Shown in pieces: positions 15,079 to 22,992 of a stretch of DNA of 23,047 bases. The notes beneath the pieces are model-generated. The model was not told the DNA's origin. It was given only the letters and a program-made list of their open reading frames with translations, and searched no databases. The DNA comes from JABDPF01 sp036351575 (lineage in GTDB: Bacteria > Pseudomonadota > Gammaproteobacteria > Xanthomonadales > SZUA-36), in NCBI GenBank assembly GCA_036351575.1, contig JAZBPJ010000022.1, forward strand, positions 1 to 23,047. Reading direction: 5' to 3'. Within the stretch, counting starts at the first letter, position 1; the number at the start of each line of letters is the position of its first letter. The position numbers and the translations under genes are program-made.

Positions 15079-17799
15079 ATGCATGATTTACGCCGAATTG
15101 ATGTTCCTCCCAAAGACCGCCCCCTGAAAGCCGATGTCCGGCTGCTGGGGGAACTGCTGGGCCAGGTGCTGGTAGAGCAGCACGGCGCCGAGTTGCTGGA
15201 AAAAGTCGAAAGCGTGCGCAAAGCGGCGATCCGGCAGCGCGAGATCGACAGCGAGTCGGGGCTGGACGAAGCACTGGGTCAACTGGGTCACGAGGACGTC
15301 ATGCTCGTCGTCAAGGCCTTCGCCAGCTATCTTCGGCTGGCCAACCTCGCGGAAAAAACCCATCGGCTGCGGCGTCGGCGCGTATACCTGCGGGCGCAGG
15401 CCGGCGCGCAGCCCGGCAGTCTCGAACACGCTTTCGGACTGATGAAGCAACAAGGCGTTAGCCCCGAAGCGCTTGAAAAGGCAGTCAACGAACTGCGCAT
15501 CCAGCCCGTTTTCACCGCGCATCCTACCGAGGCAACGCGCCGAACGATCCAGGAACGTGAATACGAGATTCTATTGCGCCTCGGCGAGTTGATGAACCCG
15601 GAACTGACACCGGACGAAGAACGGCTGGCCATGGAACGTATCCGGGCCGCCATGACGGTCACCTGGCAGACCCGCCTGGCGCCGCATCAGCGTCCGACGG
15701 TCGCGGATGAACTGGACAATATCCTTTTTTACCTGACCGATATTCTCTACCGGGTTACGCCGCTGTTTTACGAATCCCTGCGGTCGGCGTGGGAAGGGGA
15801 TTTCGGCGCCTGTCCCGAGGATTTTCTGAGCGAGGAGATTCTGCGTTTCGGCTCCTGGGTCGGCGGCGACATGGACGGGAATCCGAACGTTACAGCCAAA
15901 ACCATCCTGGCGACACTCGCGACGCAACGGGCCGTCATCATACGGCGCTACCTGCCGGACGTGCGCCGTCTCGGACGGTTTTTGAGTCAGTCCCTTACCG
16001 AGGCCGGGTTTTCCCCGGCGTTGCTCGATCGCCTCGACCTCTACCGCAAACGCTACCCGGAAATCGACCGTTCCATTCCGGAGCGTCTTCGCGACATGCC
16101 CTACCGCTGCCTGCTGCGCATGGTCGCCGCCCGGCTGGAAGCGACCCTGGCGGACGAGCCGCAAGCCTACCGGTCGGCCGAGCGCTTCGCCGCTGACATC
16201 CGGCTGGTCCGGGACAGCCTGGAGACGAACCGGGGCGCGCACGGCGGCATGTTCAGCGTCGATCGCCTGCTGCGCCGGATCCGCACCTTCGGTTTTCACC
16301 TGGCCACGCTGGACGTGCGCCAGGATGCCCTGCGTCACCGGGAGGTCATCGGGGAACTGCTGGGCATCGAAGACTGGCTGGAACGCAGCGGGCAGGACCG
16401 TGCAGAAGAACTGGCGCGAATGCTGGAAAGCGGTTCTTCGCCGCGCATCGAAGATGACGGCGTTTTGTCGGACGCGGCCCGTGAAACGCTCGAGGTGTTC
16501 CGGGCTCTTTGCACGGCCCGGGCAGACTACGGGGAGTCGGCCGTCGGCCTGTTCATCGTCAGCATGGCGCAGGGTGCGGAAGACGTGCTCGGCGTGCTGC
16601 TGCTGGCCGGGATCGCCAACCCCGGCGCGGAGGCCGGCCGTGCGCTCGACGTGGCGCCGTTGCTGGAGACCGTCGACGACCTGGAAGCCGGGCCGGGAAT
16701 TCTGCGCGGCCTGCTCGATTTTCCGGCCTATCGCGAACACCTGGACGGGCGCGGACGCCGGCAAGTGGTCATGGTGGGCTACTCGGACAGCAACAAGGAC
16801 AGCGGTATCGTGGCGTCCCGCTGGGCCCTGCACGAATCCCAGCGCAGGCTGACCGCGGCCGGTCGGGCGTCAGGTATAGATATCGTCTTTTTTCACGGTC
16901 GCGGCGGAACCGTGAGCCGCGGGGGCGGAAACCTGGTCAACGGGATTCTCGGGGCGCCGCCCGATACCGTCGGAGGCTTTTTGCGGCTGACGGAGCAGGG
17001 CGAGGTCATCAACCAGAAATACGGCATGCGCTTCCTGGCCGAGCGCAACCTGGAACTGGTGACCGGCGCAACGCTGTACCACACGATGGGCTTCGCAGCG
17101 CAGGGGTTGAGCGTCGGGGAGCAGGAAATCCTGGCGTTCATGGCCGATCGGTCGCGCCAGCATTTTCGATCCCTGGTGTACCAGGATCCCGGTTTCCCGG
17201 CGTTTTTTCGCGCCAGCACCCCGATTGACGTGATCGAGCAGCTCAACATCGGTTCGCGACCGGCTTCGAGGCGTTCAGGTGAGGGAATTGAGAATCTCAG
17301 GGCGATCCCCTGGGTGTTTTCCTGGGCCCAGGTGCGCGTGGGCTTTCCGGGCGTGTTCGGTTTCGGTACCGCTCTCGAGCAGGCGATTGATCGCTTCGGA
17401 ATGGCCAGGGTTCGGGATTTGCTGGCGTCGCAGGTGTTTTTCCAGGCGATGGTCAGCGACGTCGAGATGGTGCTTGCGAAGTCCGACCTCGAAATCGGCG
17501 CCCGTTACGCGGCGCTCGCCGGTGCGGAGGGCCAACGCTTCCTGGCCGAGATCGAGGAAGAATTCGAGCGCGCCGAGCGCCGGATTCTCGAGTTGAAGCA
17601 GTTGGATCGGCTGCTGGACGATCAGCAGGTTCTGCAGCGCAATATTCGCCTGCGAAATCCGTACGTGGACCCTATCCACTACCTGCAGATCGGGCTTTTG
17701 CAGCGCTGGCGAGCGGGTGGCCGTTCCGACGACGGTCTGTTGGAGCCGCTCAAGGCCACCGTGAAAGGGATCGCGCTGGGTATCCAGAACACCGGTTGA
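15079..17799 (+). CDS. ppc: Phosphoenolpyruvate carboxylase
   Basis: This enzyme carboxylates PEP with bicarbonate to give oxaloacetate, refilling the TCA cycle. The 906-residue protein has the full set of bacterial PEPC landmarks: VFTAHPTEATRRTIQ (His148), GSWVGGDMDGNPNVTAKT, VMVGYSDSNKDSG (Lys573), FHGRGGTVSRGGG (His606, Arg608), and the C-terminal tetrapeptide QNTG expected for PEPC. The start at 15079 gives a normal length; the frame is open upstream to a GTG at 14998 but that overlaps the PgsW-like gene. An AGCAGG run sits directly before the ATG, an unusually short distance for a ribosome site. The gene is only 11 bases after the gamma-glutamyl block, so it may be co-transcribed. A metabolic tie is possible, because oxaloacetate feeds 2-oxoglutarate and so glutamate, but co-location may also be chance. 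Confidence 0.95.
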   Translation: MHDLRRIDVPPKDRPLKADVRLLGELLGQVLVEQHGAELLEKVESVRKAAIRQREIDSESGLDEALGQLGHEDVMLVVKAFASYLRLANLAEKTHRLRRRRVYLRAQAGAQPGSLEHAFGLMKQQGVSPEALEKAVNELRIQPVFTAHPTEATRRTIQEREYEILLRLGELMNPELTPDEERLAMERIRAAMTVTWQTRLAPHQRPTVADELDNILFYLTDILYRVTPLFYESLRSAWEGDFGACPEDFLSEEILRFGSWVGGDMDGNPNVTAKTILATLATQRAVIIRRYLPDVRRLGRFLSQSLTEAGFSPALLDRLDLYRKRYPEIDRSIPERLRDMPYRCLLRMVAARLEATLADEPQAYRSAERFAADIRLVRDSLETNRGAHGGMFSVDRLLRRIRTFGFHLATLDVRQDALRHREVIGELLGIEDWLERSGQDRAEELARMLESGSSPRIEDDGVLSDAARETLEVFRALCTARADYGESAVGLFIVSMAQGAEDVLGVLLLAGIANPGAEAGRALDVAPLLETVDDLEAGPGILRGLLDFPAYREHLDGRGRRQVVMVGYSDSNKDSGIVASRWALHESQRRLTAAGRASGIDIVFFHGRGGTVSRGGGNLVNGILGAPPDTVGGFLRLTEQGEVINQKYGMRFLAERNLELVTGATLYHTMGFAAQGLSVGEQEILAFMADRSRQHFRSLVYQDPGFPAFFRASTPIDVIEQLNIGSRPASRRSGEGIENLRAIPWVFSWAQVRVGFPGVFGFGTALEQAIDRFGMARVRDLLASQVFFQAMVSDVEMVLAKSDLEIGARYAALAGAEGQRFLAEIEEEFERAERRILELKQLDRLLDDQQVLQRNIRLRNPYVDPIHYLQIGLLQRWRAGGRSDDGLLEPLKATVKGIALGIQNTG

Positions 17800-17807
17800 C
17801 GAAAGAT

Positions 17808-17824
17808 AAGCGCTTCCAGCGCTT
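17808..17824 (+). terminator. Small stem-loop just after ppc
   Basis: AAGCGCT and AGCGCTT form a seven-base-pair stem with a TCC loop nine bases after the ppc stop. It lacks a following run of T, so by itself it is a weak terminator candidate; the stronger hairpins follow at 17842 and 17915. Confidence 0.35.
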
Positions 17825-17841
17825 TCCTCACTCGCTCCGTC

Positions 17842-17881
17842 ATTCCGGAATTTGCCAAAGGCAAATATCCGGAATGTTTTT
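17842..17881 (+). terminator. Rho-independent terminator-like hairpin, copy 1 (ppc terminator)
   Basis: Arms ATTCCGGAATTTGCC (17842-17856) and GGCAAATATCCGGAAT (17860-17875) pair over 15 bases with one bulge around a three-base AAA loop, followed by GTTTTT (17876-17881). This is the structure expected for an intrinsic terminator on the plus strand downstream of ppc. Confidence 0.7.
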
Positions 17882-17895
17882 GGGGTCAGAGTAAG
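17882..17895 (+). repeat. REP-like half-site
   Basis: GGGGTCAGAGTAAG matches the left arm of the downstream palindrome at 17955 but is not followed by its reverse complement, so this copy is a half-site left by the 61-base duplication or by loss of the right arm. Confidence 0.8.
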
Positions 17896-17914
17896 GGACA
17901 AACCTCACTCCGTC

Positions 17915-17954
17915 ATTCCGGAATTTGCCGAAGGCAAATATCCGGAATCTTTTT
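17915..17954 (+). terminator. Rho-independent terminator-like hairpin, copy 2
   Basis: This has the same 15-base-pair stem as the copy 73 bases upstream, with a GAA loop (17930-17932), followed by CTTTTT (17949-17954). It would act as a second, back-up terminator between ppc and tetR. Confidence 0.7.
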
Positions 17955-17955
17955 G

Positions 17956-17984
17956 GGGTCAGAGTAAGAGACTTACTCTGACCC
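17956..17984. repeat. REP-like palindrome before tetR
   Basis: GGGTCAGAGTAAG and CTTACTCTGACCC are exact reverse complements around an AGA loop. The core is the same as at 12542 and 22938, but the inner three bases differ (AAG rather than AGCT), with compensating changes in both arms, so the pairing rather than the sequence is kept. Confidence 0.9.
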
Positions 17985-18007
17985 TGGTCTGCCAATCTTT
18001 TGCGGGC

Positions 18008-18036
18008 TGGTCAGGCCCTCAAACTTCCTGCATAAT
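18008..18036 (+). promoter_or_regulatory. Candidate promoter of the tetR-RND operon
   Basis: CATAAT (18031-18036) matches five of six -10 positions, and TGGTCA (18008-18013) lies exactly 17 bases upstream as a weak -35. The TetR operator starts right at the end of the -10 box, so a bound repressor would cover the start of transcription. The pairing with the operator raises confidence above what the boxes alone would justify. Confidence 0.55.
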
Positions 18037-18058
18037 ACTGACCGACCGGACGGTCAGT
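18037..18058. promoter_or_regulatory. TetR-family operator palindrome
   Basis: ACTGACCG and CGGTCAGT form a perfect inverted repeat separated by ACCGGA. GACCGxxxGGTC-type palindromes are typical operators for TetR regulators of RND pumps. It lies immediately after the -10 box and 18 bases before the tetR ATG, the standard place for autorepression. Confidence 0.8.
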
Positions 18059-18076
18059 TACAGGGAACGGCGAGCC

Positions 18077-18730
18077 ATGGCATCCAGCAGTGCGAAACTT
18101 CGAGAAAATACCCCGTCGGCCGGGGAACAGGCGATTCTGAAAGCGGGCGTGAAGCTTTTTTCCCGTCATGGTTTCGATGGCGTCTCGATGCGTGCGGTTG
18201 CGCGCGAGGCCGCGGTGAGCAAATCGAATATCTACCACCACTTCGAGTCCAAGGAGGCGCTTTACCTGGCGATCATCAAGCACAGCGCCGATGCCGTTTC
18301 AGAGATGATCGAGAAACTGGCTGAAGGGCGCGGCGAACTGGATGCGCGCCTGCGCAAATTCACCCGCAGCCACCTGGAACATCTGTTTCGCAACGCGACC
18401 ACCGTGCGCCTGGTCTTGCGCGAAGTGCTGAGCGGTACGACCCGTCTGCAGAAAGCGATGGTGGATCAGTTGATCGGTGGGCTGATTGAGCGCCTGGTCA
18501 GTATTTTTGAGAACGGCCAGAAAGCGGGTGTTCTGCGCAAGGGGTTCGACCCGGGGCTGTGCGCTTTCCTCGTGCTGGGCAGCAATCTTTTCTATTTCCA
18601 GACCGACAAGTTGCGTCAAATCGAGCCTTTGAACCGCTTTTCCCAGCCGCCCGAAGTGTTCAGTGAGCAGTTAACGGACCTGATGCTTCGCGGGATGCTG
18701 GCGGGCAGCCAGGAAGAGGTGACGGCATGA
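18077..18730 (+). CDS. TetR/AcrR-family repressor of the RND pump operon
   Basis: The 217-residue protein has the TetR N-terminal DNA-binding domain: GEQAILKAGVKLFSRHGFDG, then the helix-turn-helix VSMRAVAREAAVSKSNIYHHFESKEALYLAI (about residues 36-66). The C-terminal part is helical and variable, as expected for the ligand-binding and dimerisation domain. TetR regulators bind operator palindromes as dimers and release them when a ligand binds. The ATG at 18077 follows AGGGAACGG and gives a normal TetR length; the frame is open further upstream through the terminator repeats, which are not coding. The operator at 18037 suggests autoregulation, and the gene overlaps the adaptor gene by four bases, so the repressor and the pump are made from one message. 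The inducer is unknown. Confidence 0.93.
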   Translation: MASSSAKLRENTPSAGEQAILKAGVKLFSRHGFDGVSMRAVAREAAVSKSNIYHHFESKEALYLAIIKHSADAVSEMIEKLAEGRGELDARLRKFTRSHLEHLFRNATTVRLVLREVLSGTTRLQKAMVDQLIGGLIERLVSIFENGQKAGVLRKGFDPGLCAFLVLGSNLFYFQTDKLRQIEPLNRFSQPPEVFSEQLTDLMLRGMLAGSQEEVTA

Positions 18731-19830
18731 CCGTGATCCATCGGCAGCACGTACTTACGGCTTTTGCCGCGATACTGCTCTCGGTCCTGCTGGGTGGTTG
18801 CGGCAGTGACGAGAATGCAGCCACCAACGGCGAGCGGGCCGTGACCGTGACCATCGCTCGTGTCGAGGAAAAAACCGTGCAGACCCGGCTTCGCTCGATC
18901 GGCCGCCTGGTCAGCCGCAACGCGCCGGTGCTGGCATCGGAAATCGACGCCAGGGTGATCGAAATTCTCGCAGACGAGGGCCAGCCGGTGCGGGAAGGGC
19001 AGGTGCTGGTGCGCCTGGATACGACGCCGTTCGAACTGGCCCGGCGCGAAGCACAGGCCGCGATAGACGTGCTGGAAGTCAGCATCGCCAACGAAGAGAA
19101 ACGCGTGGCGCGCTACCGCGACCTCAAGGTTACGAACGCATTGCCGCAGGAGCGGCTGGACGACGCCGAGGCCAAACTGGCCGTAGACCGCGCGTCGAAG
19201 CTGGCCGCCGAGGCAAGGCTGGCAATTACCGAAGACCGGCTCACGAAATCGGAGATCCGCTCACCGGTGGACGGAACGATTGAACGCCGCCACGTATCTA
19301 TCGGCGATTTCGCCTCCGCCGGTAAACCGGTCATGACCGTGAGCGACACCCTCAACCTCAGGGCCGAGCTGCCGTTTCCGGAAACCGTGGGGCACCTGCT
19401 GAGGCCTGGCCAGGGAATCGTCATGGAAAGCCTTCTGGCGCCCGGCCTGGAGCACGAAGCGGAGATCACCCGGCTGCGTCCCGACGTCGGCTCCATGAAC
19501 CGCTCGCTGACCGTGCTCGTGGACCTGGACAACCCGGGCCCTTGGCGGCCCGAGGCGACGGTAAAGGCGACCGTGGTCGTGGACGAACGCCCCGGTGCAT
19601 TGATCATTCCCGTTGCATCGCTGGTCGAACGTCCTTCCGGATCGGTGGTTTACCTGCTGGATGATGCGGCCGACAGCCGGGTCCGCGAGCAAACCGTCGA
19701 GCCGGGCGAACGCCAGAACGGAATGATCGAAATACTGGCTGGTCTCGAAGCCGGCCAGGTCGTGGTCCGTGACGGCGCTGCGTACCTCACCGATGGAGCA
19801 GCGGTCGAGGTCAGGGGCGACGATTCATGA
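18727..19830 (+). CDS. RND efflux periplasmic adaptor (membrane fusion protein), lipoprotein
   Basis: The 367-residue protein links an RND pump to an outer-membrane channel. It has a lipoprotein signal ending in LLGGC (Cys25), a beta-barrel/lipoyl start (VLASEIDARVIEILADEGQPVREGQVLVRLDTTPFELARREAQA), a helical hairpin (to about residue 175), the second lipoyl half SEIRSPVDGTIERRHVSIGDFASAGKPVMTVSD and a C-terminal barrel region with VVDERPGALIIPVASLVER. This is the AcrA/MdtA-like HlyD family. The ATG overlaps the tetR stop (ATGA), and its own stop overlaps the start of the pump gene in the same way. No outer-membrane factor gene follows in the window, so the channel must be encoded elsewhere or shared. 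Confidence 0.93.
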   Translation: MTVIHRQHVLTAFAAILLSVLLGGCGSDENAATNGERAVTVTIARVEEKTVQTRLRSIGRLVSRNAPVLASEIDARVIEILADEGQPVREGQVLVRLDTTPFELARREAQAAIDVLEVSIANEEKRVARYRDLKVTNALPQERLDDAEAKLAVDRASKLAAEARLAITEDRLTKSEIRSPVDGTIERRHVSIGDFASAGKPVMTVSDTLNLRAELPFPETVGHLLRPGQGIVMESLLAPGLEHEAEITRLRPDVGSMNRSLTVLVDLDNPGPWRPEATVKATVVVDERPGALIIPVASLVERPSGSVVYLLDDAADSRVREQTVEPGERQNGMIEILAGLEAGQVVVRDGAAYLTDGAAVEVRGDDS

Positions 19831-22800
19831 GCGAAACGGGCGGACGGGAACAGGGCACAGCGCAACAGCAGCGGGCCGGAAAAAGCCTTCCCGGGTTTTT
19901 TATCGGCAGGCGGGTATTCGCCTACATGCTCTCCGGCGTGCTGCTGCTGTTCGGCTTGATCGCCTATGACCGCATCGGCGTCGATCGCTTTCCCAAAATC
20001 GATTTCCCGATCATCTCGGTGCAGACAATCCTGCCCGGCGCCAGCCCGGAAATCGTCGATTCCAGTATCGCCAATATCATCGAGACCACCGTCAACAGCG
20101 TCCCGGACATCGAGTTCATCCAGTCCACCTCGGCGCCCGGCGTCTCCCTGGTCATCATCCGTTTCGGCCTGGACAAGGACGTCGACGTGGCGTTCAACGA
20201 AGTCCAGGCGAAGGTCAACCAGGTGCTGCCGGAGCTGCCCGATGAAGCCGACCCGCCGGTGGTTGCAAAGGTCGAGTTCGGCGCCATGCCGGTGATGTGG
20301 CTGGCCCTGACCGGCGACCGCACCTTGCAGCAGCTCAACCAATATGCAAGAAATAATATTAAAAAAAGACTAGAAACCATTGATGGTGTTGGAGAAGTAA
20401 GGCTGGGTGGTGAAAGAAAACGAACCATCCGCGTCAATCTCGATCCCGATCGCATGGCCGCGTTCGGCATCGCGGCGAATGATGTTATCGGCGCTTTCAT
20501 GGCGGAGCACATACGCATGCAGGGCGGCTTCCTGGTCGGCGGGCAGCAGGAAAAACTGGTCAAGCTGGACCTCGAATTCCATGACCCGCGCGAGCTGGAA
20601 GAAATGATCGTCGCCTATCCGCTGGGCGCGCCGATTCGCGTTCGGGACATCGCCACGGTAGAGGACGGGCTGGAAGACCGCCGCAAGTACGCGAGCTTCA
20701 ACGGTCAGCCGACCGTGGGCATCGGTATCGTGAAAGTGGACAACGCCAACACGGTGGCCATCGTGCGCGAAGTCGAGCAGCGCCTGGAACAGGAAATCCT
20801 GCCGGCCCTGCCGGCCGGCATGAAACTCGAAGTGGCCTACAGCGATGCCGACCTGATCGAGGAAATCGTTGCGGCGCTCGAGGAGCATATTCTGCTCGGC
20901 ACCCTGCTGACTGCGCTGGTCGTGCTGCTGTTCCTGAAAAATATCCCGTCGACGCTGATCATCGCCGCCGCCATTCCGGTTTCTCTGCTTGGCGCGGTCG
21001 CGGTGATGTATTTTGCCGGCTTCACGTTCAATGCCATGACGCTTCTGGGCCTGCTGCTGCTGATCGGTATCGTGGTCGACGATGCGATCGTTGTGCTCGA
21101 AAATATTTACCGGCAGATGGAACAGGGCGCGGAAGATCCGGTCGAGGCGGCCCGGGAGGGCAGCCGGCAGGTCGTGTTCGCGGTGCTCGCCGCCACGATG
21201 ACACTGGTGTCGATCTTCGCACCCGTGATTTTCATGGAAGGCATTATCGGCAGTTTTTTCATGTCTTTCGCCGTCGTGGTGACGGTCGGCGTGCTGGTTT
21301 CCCTGTTTATTTCCCTGTCCCTGACTCCGGCGCTGAGCGCACGGTTCCTGTCGCACAACGAGCGTCACGGCAGGGTGTTTCGCTGGATCGAAAGCGCCTT
21401 CACGGCCCTGGACCGGAATTACCGGCGCTTGATCGCAGCCAGCCTGCAGCAGCGCAAGCGGGTCATTCTCGCGGCGTTTCTCGCCGTGCTCAGCAGCGGT
21501 TGGTTCTTCTCTCAGGTGGACAAGGGTTTCATGCCCGAAGAAGACGAGGGCCGCTTCATGGTCGCCGTAAAGGCGCCGCTCGGTTCCGGCATCGAATACA
21601 CCGTGTCGAAACTTTCGGCCATCGAGTCGATACTTGCGGAGCACCCGGATGTGTCGGCCAGTTTTTCCGTGATCGGCGAAGACGCGGCCCGCCAGGTCAG
21701 CCAGGCCTCGGTGCTGGTCAATCTCGCGCACTGGAACGACCGCGACGTTTCCCAGGCCGACGTGATGGATTGGCTGCGCGGGCGACTGGCGGAAATACCC
21801 GGCGTGGAGACCTTCGTGACCGAGGTGCCGATGGTCGGGGGCATGCGCGGTGACCCGCTGCAGTTCGTACTGCGCGGCCCCAACCTGGCGCGGGTCGCGG
21901 AACTGGCAGCGGAGTTGAAACAGGAACTGATGACGAATCCCGGCATCGGAAACCTCGACCTGCTGCTGCAGCTTGACCTGCCGCAACTGGAGATGGTCCC
22001 GCGGCGCGAGCGGATCCGTGACCTCGGACTGACCACGCGCGACGTCGCGCTGGCGGTAAATGTCCTGTCCGGCGGATACGACGTGGCGCGATACAACGAC
22101 GAACCCGGCGACGGCGAGCGCTACGACGTGCGGCTGAAAGCTGCCGAGGGCAACCTGCAGCAGGCGCCGGATCTGAGCAAGATCCACCTCAGGACGCCGG
22201 CGGGCGAACTGGTGCGCCTGGACAACCTGGTGGAAGTGACACAGAGCCTCGGACCGGCGGTGGTGCAGCGCTACGACCTGCAGTATTCGGCCCAGTTTCT
22301 CGGTACGCCGAAGATGGCCGAGGCCGCCGCGATCGCCTATGTCGAAGAAACGGCGGAGGCCATGCTGCCGCCGGGATACGGCGTGCGCATGATCGGCCGG
22401 TCCTCGGAATTCGGAAAAACCGTCTATTACATGCTGTTCGCTTTCGTCACCGCGATGATCCTGGTGTACATGGTCCTCGCCAGCCAGTTCAATTCCTTCC
22501 TGCAGCCCCTGGTGATCATGGTTGCGCAGCCGCTGGCGATCATTGGCGGGGTGGGCGCGCTGTGGCTGACCGGGCACTCGCTGAATATTTACTCGATGAT
22601 CGGGCTGGTGCTGCTGGTCGGCCTGGTGGCGAAAAATTCCATTCTTCTCGTCGACCTCACCAACCAGCATCGTACCGAGGGCATGAAAATCGACGAAGCG
22701 CTCCTGGCGGCCTGCCCGGTACGAATGAGACCGGTGCTGATGACGTCGGCGACCATCATCCTGGCCCTGCTGCCGGCTGCGACCGGTCTTGGCGCAGGAG

Positions 22801-22922
22801 CCAGCACCAACGGCCCCCTGGCCGTGGCGGTGATCGGCGGCCTGGTCAGCTCGACCCTGCTGACCCTGGTCGTGGTGCCCGCCCTGTACTCGCTGGTCGA
22901 GCACCGGGTGAAGGAATCGTAG
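19827..22922 (+). CDS. RND efflux pump permease (AcrB/HAE1-like)
   Basis: This 1031-residue inner-membrane pump exports substrates using the proton gradient. It starts with a first helix (VFAYMLSGVLLLFGLIAY) and the porter segment FPKIDFPIISVQTILPGASP. The proton-relay acidic pair is Asp418-Asp419 in GIVVDDAIVVLENIYRQ, and Lys936 in GLVAKNSILLVDLTNQH is the counterpart of the AcrB TM10 lysine. Typical pieces are SLTPALSARF and FMPEEDEGRFMVAVKAPLGS. All twelve membrane spans appear present and the length is normal. Codons 172-200 (20340-20426) are abruptly AT-rich while keeping the conserved motif (YARNNIKKRLETIDGVGEVR). The substrate cannot be told from the sequence; the single-pump, TetR-controlled layout suggests drugs, fatty acids or other amphiphiles. 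It is coupled to the adaptor gene by a four-base overlap and followed by a REP-like palindrome. Confidence 0.95.
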   Translation: MSETGGREQGTAQQQRAGKSLPGFFIGRRVFAYMLSGVLLLFGLIAYDRIGVDRFPKIDFPIISVQTILPGASPEIVDSSIANIIETTVNSVPDIEFIQSTSAPGVSLVIIRFGLDKDVDVAFNEVQAKVNQVLPELPDEADPPVVAKVEFGAMPVMWLALTGDRTLQQLNQYARNNIKKRLETIDGVGEVRLGGERKRTIRVNLDPDRMAAFGIAANDVIGAFMAEHIRMQGGFLVGGQQEKLVKLDLEFHDPRELEEMIVAYPLGAPIRVRDIATVEDGLEDRRKYASFNGQPTVGIGIVKVDNANTVAIVREVEQRLEQEILPALPAGMKLEVAYSDADLIEEIVAALEEHILLGTLLTALVVLLFLKNIPSTLIIAAAIPVSLLGAVAVMYFAGFTFNAMTLLGLLLLIGIVVDDAIVVLENIYRQMEQGAEDPVEAAREGSRQVVFAVLAATMTLVSIFAPVIFMEGIIGSFFMSFAVVVTVGVLVSLFISLSLTPALSARFLSHNERHGRVFRWIESAFTALDRNYRRLIAASLQQRKRVILAAFLAVLSSGWFFSQVDKGFMPEEDEGRFMVAVKAPLGSGIEYTVSKLSAIESILAEHPDVSASFSVIGEDAARQVSQASVLVNLAHWNDRDVSQADVMDWLRGRLAEIPGVETFVTEVPMVGGMRGDPLQFVLRGPNLARVAELAAELKQELMTNPGIGNLDLLLQLDLPQLEMVPRRERIRDLGLTTRDVALAVNVLSGGYDVARYNDEPGDGERYDVRLKAAEGNLQQAPDLSKIHLRTPAGELVRLDNLVEVTQSLGPAVVQRYDLQYSAQFLGTPKMAEAAAIAYVEETAEAMLPPGYGVRMIGRSSEFGKTVYYMLFAFVTAMILVYMVLASQFNSFLQPLVIMVAQPLAIIGGVGALWLTGHSLNIYSMIGLVLLVGLVAKNSILLVDLTNQHRTEGMKIDEALLAACPVRMRPVLMTSATIILALLPAATGLGAGASTNGPLAVAVIGGLVSSTLLTLVVVPALYSLVEHRVKES
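20340..20426 (+). other. AT-rich island inside the RND pump gene
   Basis: From CAA at codon 172 to about codon 200 the codons are of a different style (AAT, ATT, AAA, AGA, CTA, GTA, GGT, GAA), in contrast to the G/C-ending codons on both sides. By hand count 29 of the 84 bases from 20340 are G or C. The frame is unbroken and the encoded motif is the conserved porter-domain segment, so this is a base-composition change without obvious loss of function. Confidence 0.85.
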
Positions 22923-22937
22923 AGCTGACAAAAACAT

Positions 22938-22968
22938 GGGGTCAGAGTAGCTTAGCTACTCTGACCCC
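22938..22968. repeat. REP-like perfect palindrome after the RND pump gene
   Basis: The arms GGGGTCAGAGTAGCT and AGCTACTCTGACCCC pair perfectly around a central T, 15 bases after the pump stop. Apart from the centre base it is identical to the copy at 12542. It is followed by GGTTTTAC, so it could also serve as a terminator for the pump operon and, being symmetric, for a convergent gene. Confidence 0.9.
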
Positions 22969-22992
22969 GGTTTTACACCATCGGACGTTCGT

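Larger units (their letters stand above)
17835..17968 (+). repeat. Direct repeat of a 61-base unit (hairpin plus GGGGTCAGAGTAAG)
   Basis: Copies at 17835-17895 and 17908-17968 differ at only two bases (A/G in the hairpin loop and G/C before the T-run) and are separated by 12 bases. Each unit contains a long hairpin beginning with CGTCATTCCGGAA, a T-run, and then the REP-like arm. The CGTCATTCC start recalls widespread proteobacterial intergenic repeats. Two copies 73 bases apart suggest a recent local duplication. Confidence 0.92.

Noticed and set aside
17835..17968. A possible short CRISPR array, because of two near-identical repeats with a spacer.
   Set aside because: There are only two copies, the spacer is 12 bases, the repeat unit contains a terminator and a REP arm, and no cas gene is nearby.
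17852..18076. An N-terminal extension of the TetR frame through the repeats.
   Set aside because: It reads through terminator hairpins, the REP-like palindrome and the operator; the ATG at 18077 gives a normal TetR start with a ribosome site.
20370..22937. An 855-codon open frame on the minus strand opposite the RND pump.
   Set aside because: The composition is His, Gln, Arg and Asp rich, typical of the antisense of a GC-rich gene, and the plus strand carries an unmistakable RND pump.
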